Of a DNA stretch of 64,000 nt, positions 33,715-44,449 are shown piece by piece. Source of the DNA: Aphrocallistes beatrix (lineage: Eukaryota > Porifera > Hexactinellida > Sceptrulophora > Aphrocallistidae); assembly GCA_963281255.1 (NCBI GenBank), contig OY725489.1:6386523-6450522 (forward strand), read 5' to 3'. The position numbers and the translations under genes were made by a program. Position 1 is the stretch's first letter, and each line of letters starts with the position of its first letter. Below the pieces are notes generated by a model. The model did not search any database and was not told where the DNA came from. It saw only the letters and a list, made by a program, of their open reading frames with translations.

Positions 33715-34082
33715 CAAGGCTGGATTCGGTTAACCGGTTAACCGGCTAACCGCCGTCAATCACGGTTAACGGTTAAGAAAATTTTGGATCGGTTAGCCGA
33801 TCTGCTTTATTTTCTAAATATTTAGCCTAATTTCATTGTTTTTCGATGAAGATTCATGAATATTACTTCTAAAATTTTGATATTACAATATTATTACAAT
33901 TTTTCTAACCAAATAGTATATTTCGAGACCACTGAATATTGTAAATTTTTCAATATCAGGTTAAATATTAGTCGACAAATCCATATTTATACTAATTAAT
34001 ATTAACATCGGTTAACCGGTTAACCGTCCTGGAGGAAACCAAAATCACCGACCCGAATATCGGTTAACCAACCCCAGCCCTG
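33715..34082. mobile_element. GGTTAACC MITE, copy 2
   Basis: Both ends are present: CAAGGCTGGATTCGGTTAAC on the left and, inverted on the right, CAGGGCTGGGGTTGGTTAAC. GATCAAA occurs next to both ends and may be the target duplication. The interior is very close to copy 1 at 25119-25466, including GCCGTCAATCACGGTTAACG and CGGTTAACCGGTTAACCG. Confidence 0.8.
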
Positions 34083-34570
34083 CTGATCAAATAATTTGGA
34101 ATTTGAAAATATAGGAAAATAATGTAGGATATAAGTCTAAACGGGATGAGAGTAGTACATCAAATATGCATTTAAGGGTGAATTATATTGCAAAAGAAAT
34201 GATGAAACTTTATTAATGTGCGTACAATATTTTCAGATTTAAAGGAAATTTATTCCTGGAATTGCTGAGAGCGGACAAAAGTACCCTTCTAATAAATTCA
34301 AGTAAATGATCATACAGGTTTATTTAGGCATATATGAACTCAGGAAGGCTAGCAGAGCAAAACAAGGCATCACTTGATGGGATTGTGATAAAATTCGAGA
34401 ATGGAATATTGTCACATTCCTTCGTTGTCAAGGAAAATATTATTCCTAATATGGTCAAGTGACCCCTCAAATTTCTGCAAATTTGTTAAAATCCAATGGT
34501 TTAAGATGCTAATCAAGTATCTCATTTCGTGAAATAAAGCATTTCGCAACATAATTTGGTATAAGAAAAT

Positions 34571-34730
34571 GTAAAAATTACAGCCGTTTGCCACCGTTAT
34601 AAGGCACCTCGATACCACGTGAGTATAGTCTGACACAATATATGTTCATTACAATATTTGGAATTGTGTCAGACTATACTTACGTGGTATCGAGGTGCCT
34701 TATGACGGAGGCAAACGGCTGTAATTTTTA
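34571..34730. repeat. Near-perfect palindrome, arms about 69 bp
   Basis: Left arm GTAAAAATTACAGCCGTTTG through CACGTGAGTATAGTCTGAC is mirrored to 34730 with few mismatches, around a loop of about 22 nt (ATATGTTCATTACAATATTTGG). It is a foldback MITE; a diverged relative is at 32810-32925. Confidence 0.85.
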
Positions 34731-35037
34731 TATTTTTTTGCATAGAATGGTCTTATGCTACTTTATGATCACTTGGTCACGCGAAACCTTGTCTATATGT
34801 CTTTTAGTAATTCAAACATGTAGATTCTAGCACAATCATGGTATGTAAAAGTCTAATATTTTCTGAGAACAATTCAAATTATAATAATTTATCATAGTAA
34901 CACGAAATAAAGAATTTTATTTTTGTGGAATCACCATATGACCCACTCTTTTAAATATTTTGTAGAATTTCATCCTGTAAAATTTGAATGGAATTGAGAA
35001 AGAATTAGTGGGTGGGCATTTCGATTCTGTCAAAGTG

Positions 35038-35422
35038 CAGGCTTTCAATGGGATTGTCTGGTTTTTGACTAATCATGCCAAAAAGTGAACTTCTGATAGT
35101 GCTAGTATCTATTAACCATATATTTGGATAGTTTTGGGGTGTTTTGTCAGCTGATATTACACTTTGATAGCCTATCATGTACGTTTCGGAGAAATTCGTG
35201 AATATATTTAGGATAAGCTATATAGAGCTTATTATAAGGTGGGCCGCAACAATTTTCATGAATATCCCCGAAATATTATACCATAGGCTCTCAAAAATAT
35301 TATCAGCTGACATAAAACCACCCAAAATAATCCAAATCTATGGTTAATAGGTGCTAGCACTATCATAAGTTCACATTTAGCATTGGTAAGTCAAAGATTA
35401 GACAAGTCCCATTGAAAACTTG
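35038..35422. repeat. Foldback MITE, arms about 170 bp
   Basis: The left arm starts CAGGCTTTCAATGGGATTGT and has TGATAGTGCTAGTATCTATT and TCAGCTGATAT. The right arm carries the inverse of the same words and ends at 35422. No coding content. Confidence 0.75.
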
Positions 35423-35434
35423 AACTTTTAAAAG

Positions 35435-35560
35435 AGTATATCTGCAACGAACTGAATGAAGAAACTGCCAGGAGCAGAAAGCTGATTTTTGGCATGCCGG
35501 GCTCTTTTGGTTCTGGCTTGGGCAAGTTATAACCTCGGACGAAATTATCCAGTATATGTA
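35435..35560 (+). repeat. R1 fragment (head part)
   Basis: TATCTGCAACGAACTGAATG, GCAGAAAGCTGATTTTTGGC and GGTTCTGGCTTGGGCAAGTT match the R1 region just after the TA tract. The rest is missing. Confidence 0.6.
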
Positions 35561-35817
35561 AGCTTTCTAAAGATAGAGTAATTTCTAAAGAATATTATCA
35601 TCATCATGAGCCCTTTGAGCCAATAGTCACAAGTAATGAACACTATGCATAATGGTGATAAGTGACATAGTATGGTGGCCCTGGTGAAATAAGAACTCAT
35701 AAATTTTAACTACAAAATCCATTTTGGACTCCAATCGAAATTTCTTGCCGCTCATGGATTAAAGTAATTTGATGTAATTATTTCACATTACCTGGTAATC
35801 AACTCTAAAAGCACATA

Positions 35818-37525
35818 CATTCGACTCTCGTTAACACGTACACCAAGGAACCGTGGAGATTTGTACTCCTTATCCGGAGTACGTATTATCCGAAGTACGT
35901 ACATAGCCACATTTGTCCAAAATACTTAATAGTGTGAAATTGTACTTGTCAAATAGAGAACTCATTATCCATGTTGTATTAATGAGATTCGACTGTATTT
36001 TCATTGAGAAATATCTGTCTAGTATCTATCTACGTACATACTACGTACCATATTCAAAGTGCTCGTAGGCACACACCTGTTCGTATTATCCGTTTTCGTA
36101 TTAAGGGTGGTGTTTCCTTCCAGAACTAACTTTTAAAGTTTTCATTATTTTCTCCTGAAACTTTTTGTGGAAACTATTCTCGATGAGTTATCTGCAAAAA
36201 TAGTCTTTTCGGAAGCTCAAGAAGCAAGAAAAAAAAATTTTTTTCTTCAAATCACCAAATTTATAGAGGACATTCAAGGAAACTTCAATGGCTTATGTCT
36301 CTTTTACTCAATTATTCCTGCACGAAATGGTTGAATAAAGAAAATAATAGGAATAGAATTTTCAATTTTAACCCAAATAATTTTTTCTTTCAAATTTCGT
36401 TGCTACAATTTTTAGAGGCAGATTTTCGTAAGGAAAAATATTTGAACTTTTTTCTATAGTAGAATATCGAAAATCTGTCTCTATCATTTTGTTCTACGTG
36501 ACGAGATCTTTCCAAAACCGTCGAGCTTTTTAATCTACGGCTTTTGCAACTAGAGATTCCTCCGTTGTAAAATTGTTATTTTTGAGTGCTAAAAACAGGC
36601 TACAAAGCAATTTTCTTCGGTAAGGCTTGATTTCCATTATTTTTACTGTGTCCTAGTATTAAATTACATCTAAACATCCTAAATCAACAACTTATAGTAG
36701 TACTTAACTTCAAAATATGGCATATCAAATATTTTTACATCATGACACCTTCAAAAGTGTAAAAAAGTTGTCAGTTATGACTGGGGACCCAAAAATGACC
36801 TTGTCCGATAGTATCCGCCGAAATCCCACATCTATAACTTTATTTGACTATGCCAGGTCGTTATTTTAATGCTGAATTCGTGTTCAGCACTAGATTTCCA
36901 GCAATTTGATATATATATATTGACCATATTTGGAGAATATTTTGGTTGCCTTTTCCTAGCAACGGTCAGGAATGTGAAAAAATTCCTGGCCGTTGCTAGG
37001 CACGGGCAAACAAAAATGTTTCCAAATATGGTCAATATATATATCAAATTGCTGGAAATTTAGTGCTGAGCATGAATTCAGCATTAAAAAGATGATCTGG
37101 CACTGTTAAAAGAAGTTATAGCTGTGGGACATTTCGCATTTAAAATGTGTCGTTTTTAGAGCGACACCAGGTGATACAAGTGGCTCAAAGTGGCGAAATA
37201 TTGGGGCTGGAGGTATAAAAATCGGAATTATTGGCTAGAACCCCTATAATGATCTAAAAATGATAAAAAGCAATTTGGGCACATTTTTAGAAAAAAACAA
37301 GTGTCCCATGGGAAACACCAACCTTAACCGATGTATTTAGTATTGAAAATGCACCGAAGGGGACCCACAAATCGTACTTATTATCCGATATTTCGTCTTA
37401 TCCGTGTTCGTGTTAGCCGGAGATCGTTGTATATATTTTGCCATATATTAGGTTGGGGAGTCAAAACTTGTACTTCTCATCCGATTGTACTCCTTATTCG
37501 TGTTCGTATTAACGAGAGTCGACTG
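35818..37525. mobile_element. pogo-like element interrupted by a TTAA element
   Basis: Left TIR CATTCGACTCTCGTTAACAC and right TIR inverted CAGTCGACTCTCGTTAATAC, with TA on both sides (35816-35817, 37526-37527). Subtracting the insertion at 36105-37323 plus one TTAA leaves about 485 bp rich in TTATCCGNAGTAC-type words. A second internal end-like motif (ATTAATGAGATTCGACTG) stops at 35995. Non-coding. Confidence 0.7.
36105..37323. mobile_element. TTAA-target non-autonomous element, copy A
   Basis: Ends GGGTGGTGTTTCC and, inverted, GGTTGGTGTTTCC, flanked on both sides by TTAA (36101-36104, 37324-37327). It is 1219 bp and non-coding. The centre (about 36830-37100) is a large palindrome. GCACTAGATTTCCAGCAATTTG is mirrored as CAAATTGCTGGAAATTTAGTGC around CCTAGCAACGGTCAGGAATG / CATTCCTGGCCGTTGCTAGG-type arms. 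The same design and centre occur in copy B at 49567-50711. A TTAA target is characteristic of piggyBac-type transposition. Confidence 0.8.
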
Positions 37526-37790
37526 TATTTGTATTCAGTATCAAATTTGGAGAAACTTGAGGCACTTGACTATATTTAGGAAAAATAATTTCCTTGACAA
37601 CACAGGAATGTTAAAAAATTCCATTCTCAAATTTCATTACAACCCCATCGAGTGACCCCTTGTTTTGTTCAGCTAGGCTTGCTGAGTTAAATATGGCTAA
37701 ATAAACCTTCTGAATGGTCATTTACTTGGATTTATAAAAAGGATCCACGAGTCGGCCCTCAGCAAATCCAGGAATGGTCGAGCTACTAAT

Positions 37791-38027
37791 TAACCATTGG
37801 TCAGGTTTCAGAATCTTTTTTTTTGGATTCAGTATGGCCCCCAATGCATTTAAAACAATAAACTATTTGTTGCAATTTTGGGAGGTTAATTAAACTGTAT
37901 ATTGAAAAATTTGCTAGGGTACCATTCAGTTTGAGGGGTCGAATTTTTCTGGGCCTGGCCTCAAGCCTCCTTTTATTTCAGGTGGGGTCAGTGGTTGCAA
38001 TTCCCTATTGTATGAAGTAGTAGCTCA
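37791..38027. other. Spacer, nothing recognised
   Basis: No gene or repeat supported between the long inverted repeat and the DD37D gene. Confidence 0.4.
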
Positions 38028-38914
38028 TTAGCATATTTTCGTAAAATTTAGCTGTTCAATGTAGCCTCCCTTGTTTTCGATAACGGCCCTCAGTCGCTTA
38101 GGAACGGATTCACAGCGATACGCATCGTTTCCTGTGGAATTTTCGCCCATTCTCTGCAAAGAGAGCTTTTTAGAGACTCGATACTCTTGTGGCTGGTAGA
38201 GCAAGCATTTGTCTCCAATATTGACCATATCGAAAAGTCTAGAGGATTGAGATCCGGACTGGATGGCGGCCATTCCTCCTTCGAAATGAAATCCGGAATA
38301 TTCGTTCGTAGCCACTCTTGGTTGATATTCGCGGTATGAGCAGGAGCTCCGTCTTGCTGGAACAAAAATGGACGATTATTGAACATTGTCTTACCAAGAT
38401 ATTTCACTATAGGCTTTAAAACGAACTCTTGATACTTGACAGCGTTGATTTTCACGCCTGGTGGGATAAAAACTAATAATTTCTCATCAGAAAAGATTAT
38501 CTGATCCAGTCCATGACTTGCGAACCGGTCACGTAGAATTTTACTTCTTGCTAACCTCTTCTGCTTGATCGCTGCCGAAATAAAGTGGACTTTCCATCTT
38601 TTATAAGGAAATAGGCCTAGATCTCTTTTTACAATTGTACGGACAGATTCCCTAGAGATTTCTAATTTCTGACGCTATTTTTCGCATCGAACGTCGCGGA
38701 TTTTGCCAAATCCGACTCCGCACAACCTTTCTGTTCCGTATGTTGGTTGCAGAGAAGGGACGTCCACTTCTTGGTCTGTCTGTGGTGTTGCCAATGTCCC
38801 TATACCTTTTGATAGTGCGGTATATGAATTTACGTCGCGTTTGGGGAAATCCATAAATTTCAATATTTCGCTCGGACTTTTCCCTTGTCATCGAATTAAA
38901 GTTTCGCCCTCCAT
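38028..38914 (-). pseudogene. Tc1/mariner DD37D (maT-like) transposase, frameshifted
   Basis: Probable start ATG at 38912-38914 (MEGETLIR), stop at 38028-38030 after GGYIEQLNFTKIC, about 295 codons. The N-terminal helix-turn-helix ends in a GRPR-like motif (DRPRSGRPFSATN), then NPRRSMRKIAS. The catalytic core has FSDEKLL (Asp1), LFQQDGAPAHTANINQEWL (Asp2) and EEWPPSSPDLNPLDFSIWS (Asp3). I count 37 residues between Asp2 and Asp3, the DD37D signature. An opal stop lies at codon 9, and frameshifts lie near 38850, 38650 and 38110. The decayed fragment at 5035-5640 is a relative. Confidence 0.85.
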
Positions 38915-39037
38915 TATGTAATCCAATCCCAATAGATTGAAAATTCTCACTGAAAATATATTTAATTTATAAAGAACGACACTAATAACGCTAACAGCTA
39001 AACATAAATAACAATGCTAACAACTAAACATAAAATA

Positions 39038-39385
39038 CTATAATAATCTAAAAAGTACGTCACTTATCGCCTCCTTAAGAGCCTCAAGTTGCATCTCAAT
39101 ATTGCGATACTTTTCCCTCAGGTCCGATACTTCCTGGCGCAATTCTCGATTTTCGAGACCGAGTCGAGAGTTCTCCTTCTCCAGGCTCTCAATCCTTAGA
39201 TTGTGATCATCCAGTTTATCAGCTGCCGAAGCATCAATAGGGTTTACGAGCTCTCGTACTCTTTTCACTAAAAAATCATCAAAGCCCTCATGATCCTCTA
39301 TGCGGAACCGTTTCCGAGAAGTTGTTGGAGTAGGAGGAGGAGGAGGGGGTAAATGATCTTGCTTACGGAGGAATTGATGAGCCAT
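39038..39385 (-). CDS. Small proline-rich coiled-coil protein, unrecognised
   Basis: An intact 115-codon frame starts with ATG at 39383-39385 (MAHQFLRKQDHLPPPPPP). A proline run at residues 13-18 is followed by a basic patch (TSRKRFRIEDHEGFDDFLVK) that could be nuclear. From about residue 58 to 108 an almost continuous charged heptad region suggests a coiled coil (RIESLEKENSRLGLENRELR and KYRNIEMQLEALKEAI). I do not recognise the family. GC content is higher than in the surroundings. A TATATATA lies 46-53 nt upstream of the ATG. It sits alone between a DD37D remnant and a piggyBac, so it may be a host exon or an accessory ORF of an element. Confidence 0.45.
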   Translation of the reverse strand: MAHQFLRKQDHLPPPPPPTPTTSRKRFRIEDHEGFDDFLVKRVRELVNPIDASAADKLDDHNLRIESLEKENSRLGLENRELRQEVSDLREKYRNIEMQLEALKEAISDVLFRLL

Positions 39386-39430
39386 ATGTGTATGAAATAA
39401 TAAAGTATAAATAGTACTTGTTATTCTCTC

Positions 39431-39438
39431 TATATATA
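39431..39438 (-). promoter_or_regulatory. Possible TATA box upstream of the coiled-coil ORF
   Basis: GTATATATAGAGAG on the minus strand lies about 46-53 nt before the ATG at 39385, leaving a short 5' leader if transcription starts about 30 nt downstream. In AT-rich DNA such a match can be chance. Confidence 0.3.
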
Positions 39439-39445
39439 CTGTTCT

Positions 39446-40015
39446 AATCCTTCTTGGGAGGTTCTTTACAAGTATGGTGTTACAATTACAATTTTATTTA
39501 GTTAGATCTATTATATTGCAATACTTTGTAAACACGTCTATTCTGATTGTGATAATGAGCAACATTTATTTCTAACGATTCTCAACTTGTATTACTTCAT
39601 CAAGCATTCATTTTATAAGATTTCTTTACCACTAGATAGTGAATCGAGTTGCAATACCGATGCCAGTGAAATGTTCTCAATTATTACTGTATTCATTATT
39701 ACTAATTCCTAATACTAAGGATACTAAGGGGTAATTAGATTGGTTGAGAAACAAGGATCCCCTGAATACTGAACATTTCCCAACCAAGGCATTATATCCC
39801 ATACAATAGTCGTTAGATTACCCCTCCTTCCCCCCGAAAATCTTTTATGAACCCTACTCATTTTCACAAAGATATATGGCTAGCTACACCACACCCATAT
39901 TATTTTTAGTATAGTAATTACTTATGTAAAAACAGCTAGCTAATTAATTGTTAAATTTCCAACAAACAGATATAATAGACAACATATCAATGGGGGGCTA
40001 ATAATAGAAAAGGGT
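39446..40015. other. AT-rich DNA, nothing firm
   Basis: A weak inverted pair (AAGGGGTAATTAGA near 39726 and GTTAGATTACCCCT near 39814) could mark a small MITE. No gene seen. Confidence 0.35.
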
Positions 40016-40270
40016 ACTGAGCTGGCCCGACTTTAAGTGCTCGGTTCCGCCTGTAGGGACTGAGCTGGCCCGACTGAGAATGCTCGGTTCCGCCTTTAGG
40101 GACTGAGCTGGCCCGACTGAAAGTGCTCGGTTCCGCCTGTAGGGACTGAGCTGGCCCGACTGAGAATGCTCGGTTCCGCCTGTAGGGACTGAGCTGGCCC
40201 GACTGAGAATGCTCGGTTCCGCCTTTAGGGGCTGAGCTGGCCCGGAGAGTTAGAATTACTCGGTTCTTCC
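40016..40270. repeat. Minisatellite, 43-bp unit, at the piggyBac 3' end
   Basis: Six units start at 40016, 40059, 40102, 40145, 40188 and 40231. Each has ACTGAGCTGGCCCGACTGAG, then AATGCTCGGTTCCGCCTGTAG. The spacing is exactly 43 bp, which is not a multiple of three, so a reading frame entering the array changes at every unit. The last unit holds the stop region of the piggyBac gene. Units are GC-rich and nearly identical. Confidence 0.9.
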
Positions 40271-42594
40271 TGAGATTCACTAGGCTGGTCTTCTTTTTCA
40301 GAATACCTCAATAACAATTCCTCTAAGTGTAGGACTCCGCAATCATAACAGAACACTTCCTTGCATTCACAACATGCAGTTCTTCTCATCACTGAACATT
40401 TCACACATCTGGCTTGAGTGCAAACCATGCCAGGAATTTGGGAGACAGGTCGAATCTGATGTTTGATCGCATTCTTCATTGATTGAATGGGTAAGGGAGG
40501 ATTTGAAATTTTAACGTTTGGTTCCTGTTTTATTGAAGTGTACGTGCCACAAAGAGAAAGAATCACACACTCCTTGAACCAGGCCAAAGTATATCTTCTT
40601 TCTTCTGCAAGGTTCCACTTGCCCTTCATCTTCTTCGCAGTTTTGAAGAGGATCCACGCATTTACAACTGCGGAATCCAGTAAGTGGAAGAAAACTTTGA
40701 TATACCCTCTGTTGGAAGATAATGGAATGGAATGATGGCCTACAAGTCGATCATGGCGATCTACTCCTCCCATGCGATTGTTGTAGGCTCTTAGTACTGG
40801 TGGGCTAGGGACTGGAAGTCGAGAATATTTTAAAAATTCATCTCTCATATTCTTTTCTTGGTATTGGGTAGAGTTGACTGGAATGCTAGGGAGGCAATTT
40901 GTAATAAAGGTGACCTTCTTATCTTTGGACCTGTATTTCTTGTCCATCCATACCACTAAAGATACAGGTTCAGTAGATCTCAGATGACGAAGAGTCCCAT
41001 CTTTACTGAACTTGATATCTGCTTCACAATGGAATCATTTGAATGCCCATGTTAGTGGGTGCATATGGCTAACGAGATAGTCGAGATCCGGTGGCAGGGA
41101 AACGATGGACGATGTACCCACCATTCCCGTTTTTCTTGATCGGAGATAGGATGCCAGATCAAGGTACGAGAAAAACCGGTCACAATAAACCACATGACCC
41201 CTATCAAAATATGGTTCAGTCAGCTGTATTACTACATCTCGTCCACTGACAGTTCCAGCTGAACTTCCTAAATAAATCGTCTGCCTGAGAGAGTAACCAC
41301 AGCATCCACAGCAAAGTCCCCATAGTTTAATGCCATATTTCGTGGGTTTAGATTTGATATATTGACGAAGGACACTTCTTCCATAAAATTTGATCATCAT
41401 TTCGTCAATTGATAGATCTCTAGCGGGAGCAATACATCGCCTACAGTTTTCATTGAAAGATGTCAGAGATTTCCTAGCTTTGCTTCAAAACGTTTGGCAG
41501 TTAGCATGCTTTCAGGAATCTGATCATTGTTAACGAAATGAAGCATAGTCAATAACTCTACAAACCTATCACGTGTTGTGTGTTTTACAAAGTGAGGAAG
41601 TTTATAAATTTCTGAGTCCATAAAATATGACCGGCGGTTTGGAAACGGAGCAAGAGATGTCCACATTAACAATCCAACAAAACAACGGAGCTCCTCGTAA
41701 GTCAGAATAGGATAATGGTATGGTGCTTGATCAAATTTTTTCTGTTTACAATACCTTTTAGTTTCGTTTAGTATTGTCATAAATTCGTATTTTCGGAATA
41801 TTACGTCGAAAAAATCAATGGGTTCATCTGTTTCGAGGAGAAACTGAGCATCTTCAGATAGGGTATGTTGTGCTGGTGGTGGCTGAGTGTGCAGAGGTTG
41901 AGATGGTTCTTCTATAGCTAGTGGGCATTTAGCAAATAAGTGTGGGGGATTTCTAATTACACTCATCGCATTTTCGAATGGTTCATTTAAGAAAGGGAAA
42001 TTGTTGAGGTACTCACGTTTGCATTCGTCCCAAAGTTCTGGGTAGAATCGTTCGATAGGTAATTTAAGTTTCGAGAGTGAATACGGTTTCTTTTTGCAAT
42101 TTGTGTATTTGTTTCTGTATTTGCCTCAATTGCATATACGTATAAATCAATTCTTGGCATCCCGCTAGATGATGATCTCGACAAATCAGGTTTGAAAATA
42201 AATCGTTTCTCCCAATCTTTACTGGGTGCAAAAAAATCTGGTAGCTTACGAGTAGTTTCAAATATTTCCCTTATATCGAACCTAGTAAATTGGTTTTCCC
42301 TTATATAAGGGAGTATGAATTCCTTCAAAGGTTTTGACGAAGTATTGCAAAAAACTCGAAGACGTTTGGGTTTCGAGATGGGGGGATGGCATTTACGTTT
42401 GATTGTGAATTCGCAATTCGCTACATCCGAATTTTGCATTGGAGAAACTAATTCGTTCTCAACTTCTCACTCCCTGTGTCATCACTATCACTAAACTCAC
42501 TGCAACTTGATGAATAGCTAGAGCATACCTCTTGGCATGATTCTCCATCAATATCTGATGAAAAGTCATAAAAGTTGAGTGCTTCTGTGTCCAT
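40225..42594 (-). pseudogene. piggyBac-like transposase, copy 2, nearly complete
   Basis: Probable start ATG at 42592-42594 (MDTEALNFYDFSSDID, acidic N-terminus typical of the family), stop at 40225, about 785 codons. DPIDFFDVIFR-like and LTYEELRCFVGLLMWTS segments are followed by DRFVELLTMLHFVNN. Asp1 is in LSIDEMMIKFYGRS, Asp2 in GHVVYCDRFFSYLDLA, and the third-Asp block is NNRMGGVDRHDRLVGHHS. The C-terminal Cys-rich domain has QARCVKCSVMRRTACCECKE and FCYDCG. Damage is limited: a stop at about codon 49 with a shift near 42450, shifts near 41975 and 41470, and one in-frame opal codon at 41035-41037 where Trp would fit. No TTAA-bordered TIRs could be recognised. Confidence 0.85.
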
Positions 42595-42599
42595 TCAAG

Positions 42600-44449
42600 A
42601 AAGAAAAATTAAATTTATGTTTCTCTCAATTGAAAAAGTACATTATTTATAGTTTTTGGATAATTGTTCCAAATGAATAGTGAGACCAAATACTAACCAA
42701 TGAAATTTGAAGCCACTCTTGTATGAATGGATTATAAATGTCGATATTTTAACATTTAGATGATACATAACAAGGCTATTGATAAAACCACATAGAACAA
42801 ATGGAACAATATCTTCGCTGTTTAATGGAACTACAGCATATTTCGAATAGTATTATTTTTGTTTGAAAATGCTCGTATTACTAACAATGATCATGGTTTT
42901 TTTAATTCATTCTAACCATAAAACGTATACAAAACATTTTGTAATTTTCCTACCAAATGTCCTACCACTGTGGAGCGGAGGTAGGAGCCCCGCCTTTTTG
43001 AAGGGTTGAGGTTCAAGTCCCATCAAATCCCCCCGGGTAATAATAAATGACAAAATAAATGAAATGAGGTTGATACATAATAATTATCCTTTTGGCTATA
43101 GACAAGTGCGAATTGGCCAAGTTACTAGTAGGGCGTTCTACTCAAAAGGGTACATGATCAGCCCCACTACATTGTATTTTCATAATTTTTTTCCAATGAG
43201 TGATTCTTGACGAGATTATTCAAATCGCTATGCGGTTGAAAATACTGTACAGGTATGCCTGTAGTGGGATAACAGGGCCAATAAAATAATACCTCTATCA
43301 TACTGATGCTCAATTACTTATCATAATGAGTGAAATAATAACAAAAGAATCCATAGTATAATTGTTTATAATTACCAGATGTATCAAAGATAAACAATAT
43401 TTTATGGCATCGCTTTCGAGTTCAAATAGATACAGAAAATTGATAAAAATCTTGTCAAACTAATTTACCAAGTCAAAATGTATAACTTCAGTCTAAAAAT
43501 TTTACATATGGCAAAAGGTATAACAAATTTTTGAATAGCAGAATTTTAAAAGAATCCAACCAGTGATGGTCAAAATAATGTAGCACAAAATATGCAAAAT
43601 ATAGAAAAAATTATCCACGATTATCTCGAAGAGGTGTCGATAAAAGTTACAAAAAAAATTGAGATCAATCAACATACAAGGGTTAATCTATGAATGAAAT
43701 TTGGTTCAAATATTCTTCATAATGGTCGAGATATTATAGCTCAAAATTTGGTGGAAATTTTTCCGGCCGTATTCGGTTAAACATTTATTGTCATAGAATA
43801 CATCATTCCATATCAGATATCTCTTCATTGATACTACTATATATACTTAATTTCTACCGAACGTTTTTCGTTAAAAATTGCAAATTTTTGCATTGCCACC
43901 TAATTTTAATGAATTTAGTAAGAATTTAGCCTAATTTTCGACTATTTTTTACATATTAAACTAAAACTTTGTGGATGAGAATCAATTTGAAAATCTGTAC
44001 GGTAATATTTAAAGTATTACGTGTATAGGATCTATTCTAGCAACACCAAGTTTATAGAAGGAACAAATCCTGAGAACGAAATCATCAAGTTTGGGAGGAT
44101 TGTCATTTTACATTTAAGCGAATATCGCATATCCCAAGTCATTATTTATCCATGGTTCAAAACAACATAACATGTATATATTAACTATATAAATTCATTA
44201 TAATCAATTTTGGAAGAAATTTCAAAATACTATTTATTGTAGTATATCAATGGTAAATCCACCAGGTTATAATCTCTGAAAAGTTCGAACGTTTCATGCA
44301 ATTATTCAGTACAAACAAGCCAGATATTAAAAATTATATAGGTCTGTTTTTATCCAAAATTTCTTTTTTGACTTAAATGACTTTTACTTTCTGATCCATG
44401 GTCCAATTATTAACGGGGGAGAGAGTAAAAACTACCTTCCAATGCGAAT
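42600..44449. other. AT-rich DNA, nothing recognised
   Basis: No gene. A GC-richer patch near 42960-43040 contains GGTTCAAGTCCCATC, reminiscent of a tRNA B box, but no tRNA fold or A box accompanies it. Confidence 0.4.

Larger units (their letters stand above)
34250..37790. mobile_element. Long inverted-repeat element hosting nested insertions
   Basis: Arms of about 240 bp at 34250-34490 and 37545-37790 are inverted copies. Shared wording includes GGTTTATTTAG, AACAAGG, TTGTCAAGGAAA and AAGTAAATGA. Between them lie, in order, a palindrome (34571-34730), a foldback (35038-35422), an R1 fragment, and a pogo-like element interrupted by a TTAA element. No coding sequence. Exact outer ends are uncertain. 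Confidence 0.65.

Noticed and set aside
34412..34830. Two opposite open frames both reading SDYTxVVSRCLxTxANGCNFYIF
   Set aside because: They are the two arms of the palindrome at 34571-34730 read on opposite strands, not related genes.
36832..37063. Paired open frames on both strands with similar peptides
   Set aside because: They come from the central palindrome of TTAA element A.
37980..38990. TIRs of the DD37D element
   Set aside because: I compared both flanks and could not find a convincing inverted pair, so element boundaries are not called.
40016..40270. Repetitive protein with GGTEHSQSGQLSPYRR units
   Set aside because: The period of 43 bp is not divisible by three, so the peptide repeat is broken every unit; it is a DNA minisatellite.
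41035..41037. In-frame TGA in the piggyBac gene as a selenocysteine codon
   Set aside because: The position fits a Trp codon changed by one base, the gene has other breaks, and no SECIS-like context was seen.
42960..43040. tRNA gene from GGTTCAAGTCCCATC
   Set aside because: Only a B-box-like match; no A box, acceptor or anticodon stem could be formed.
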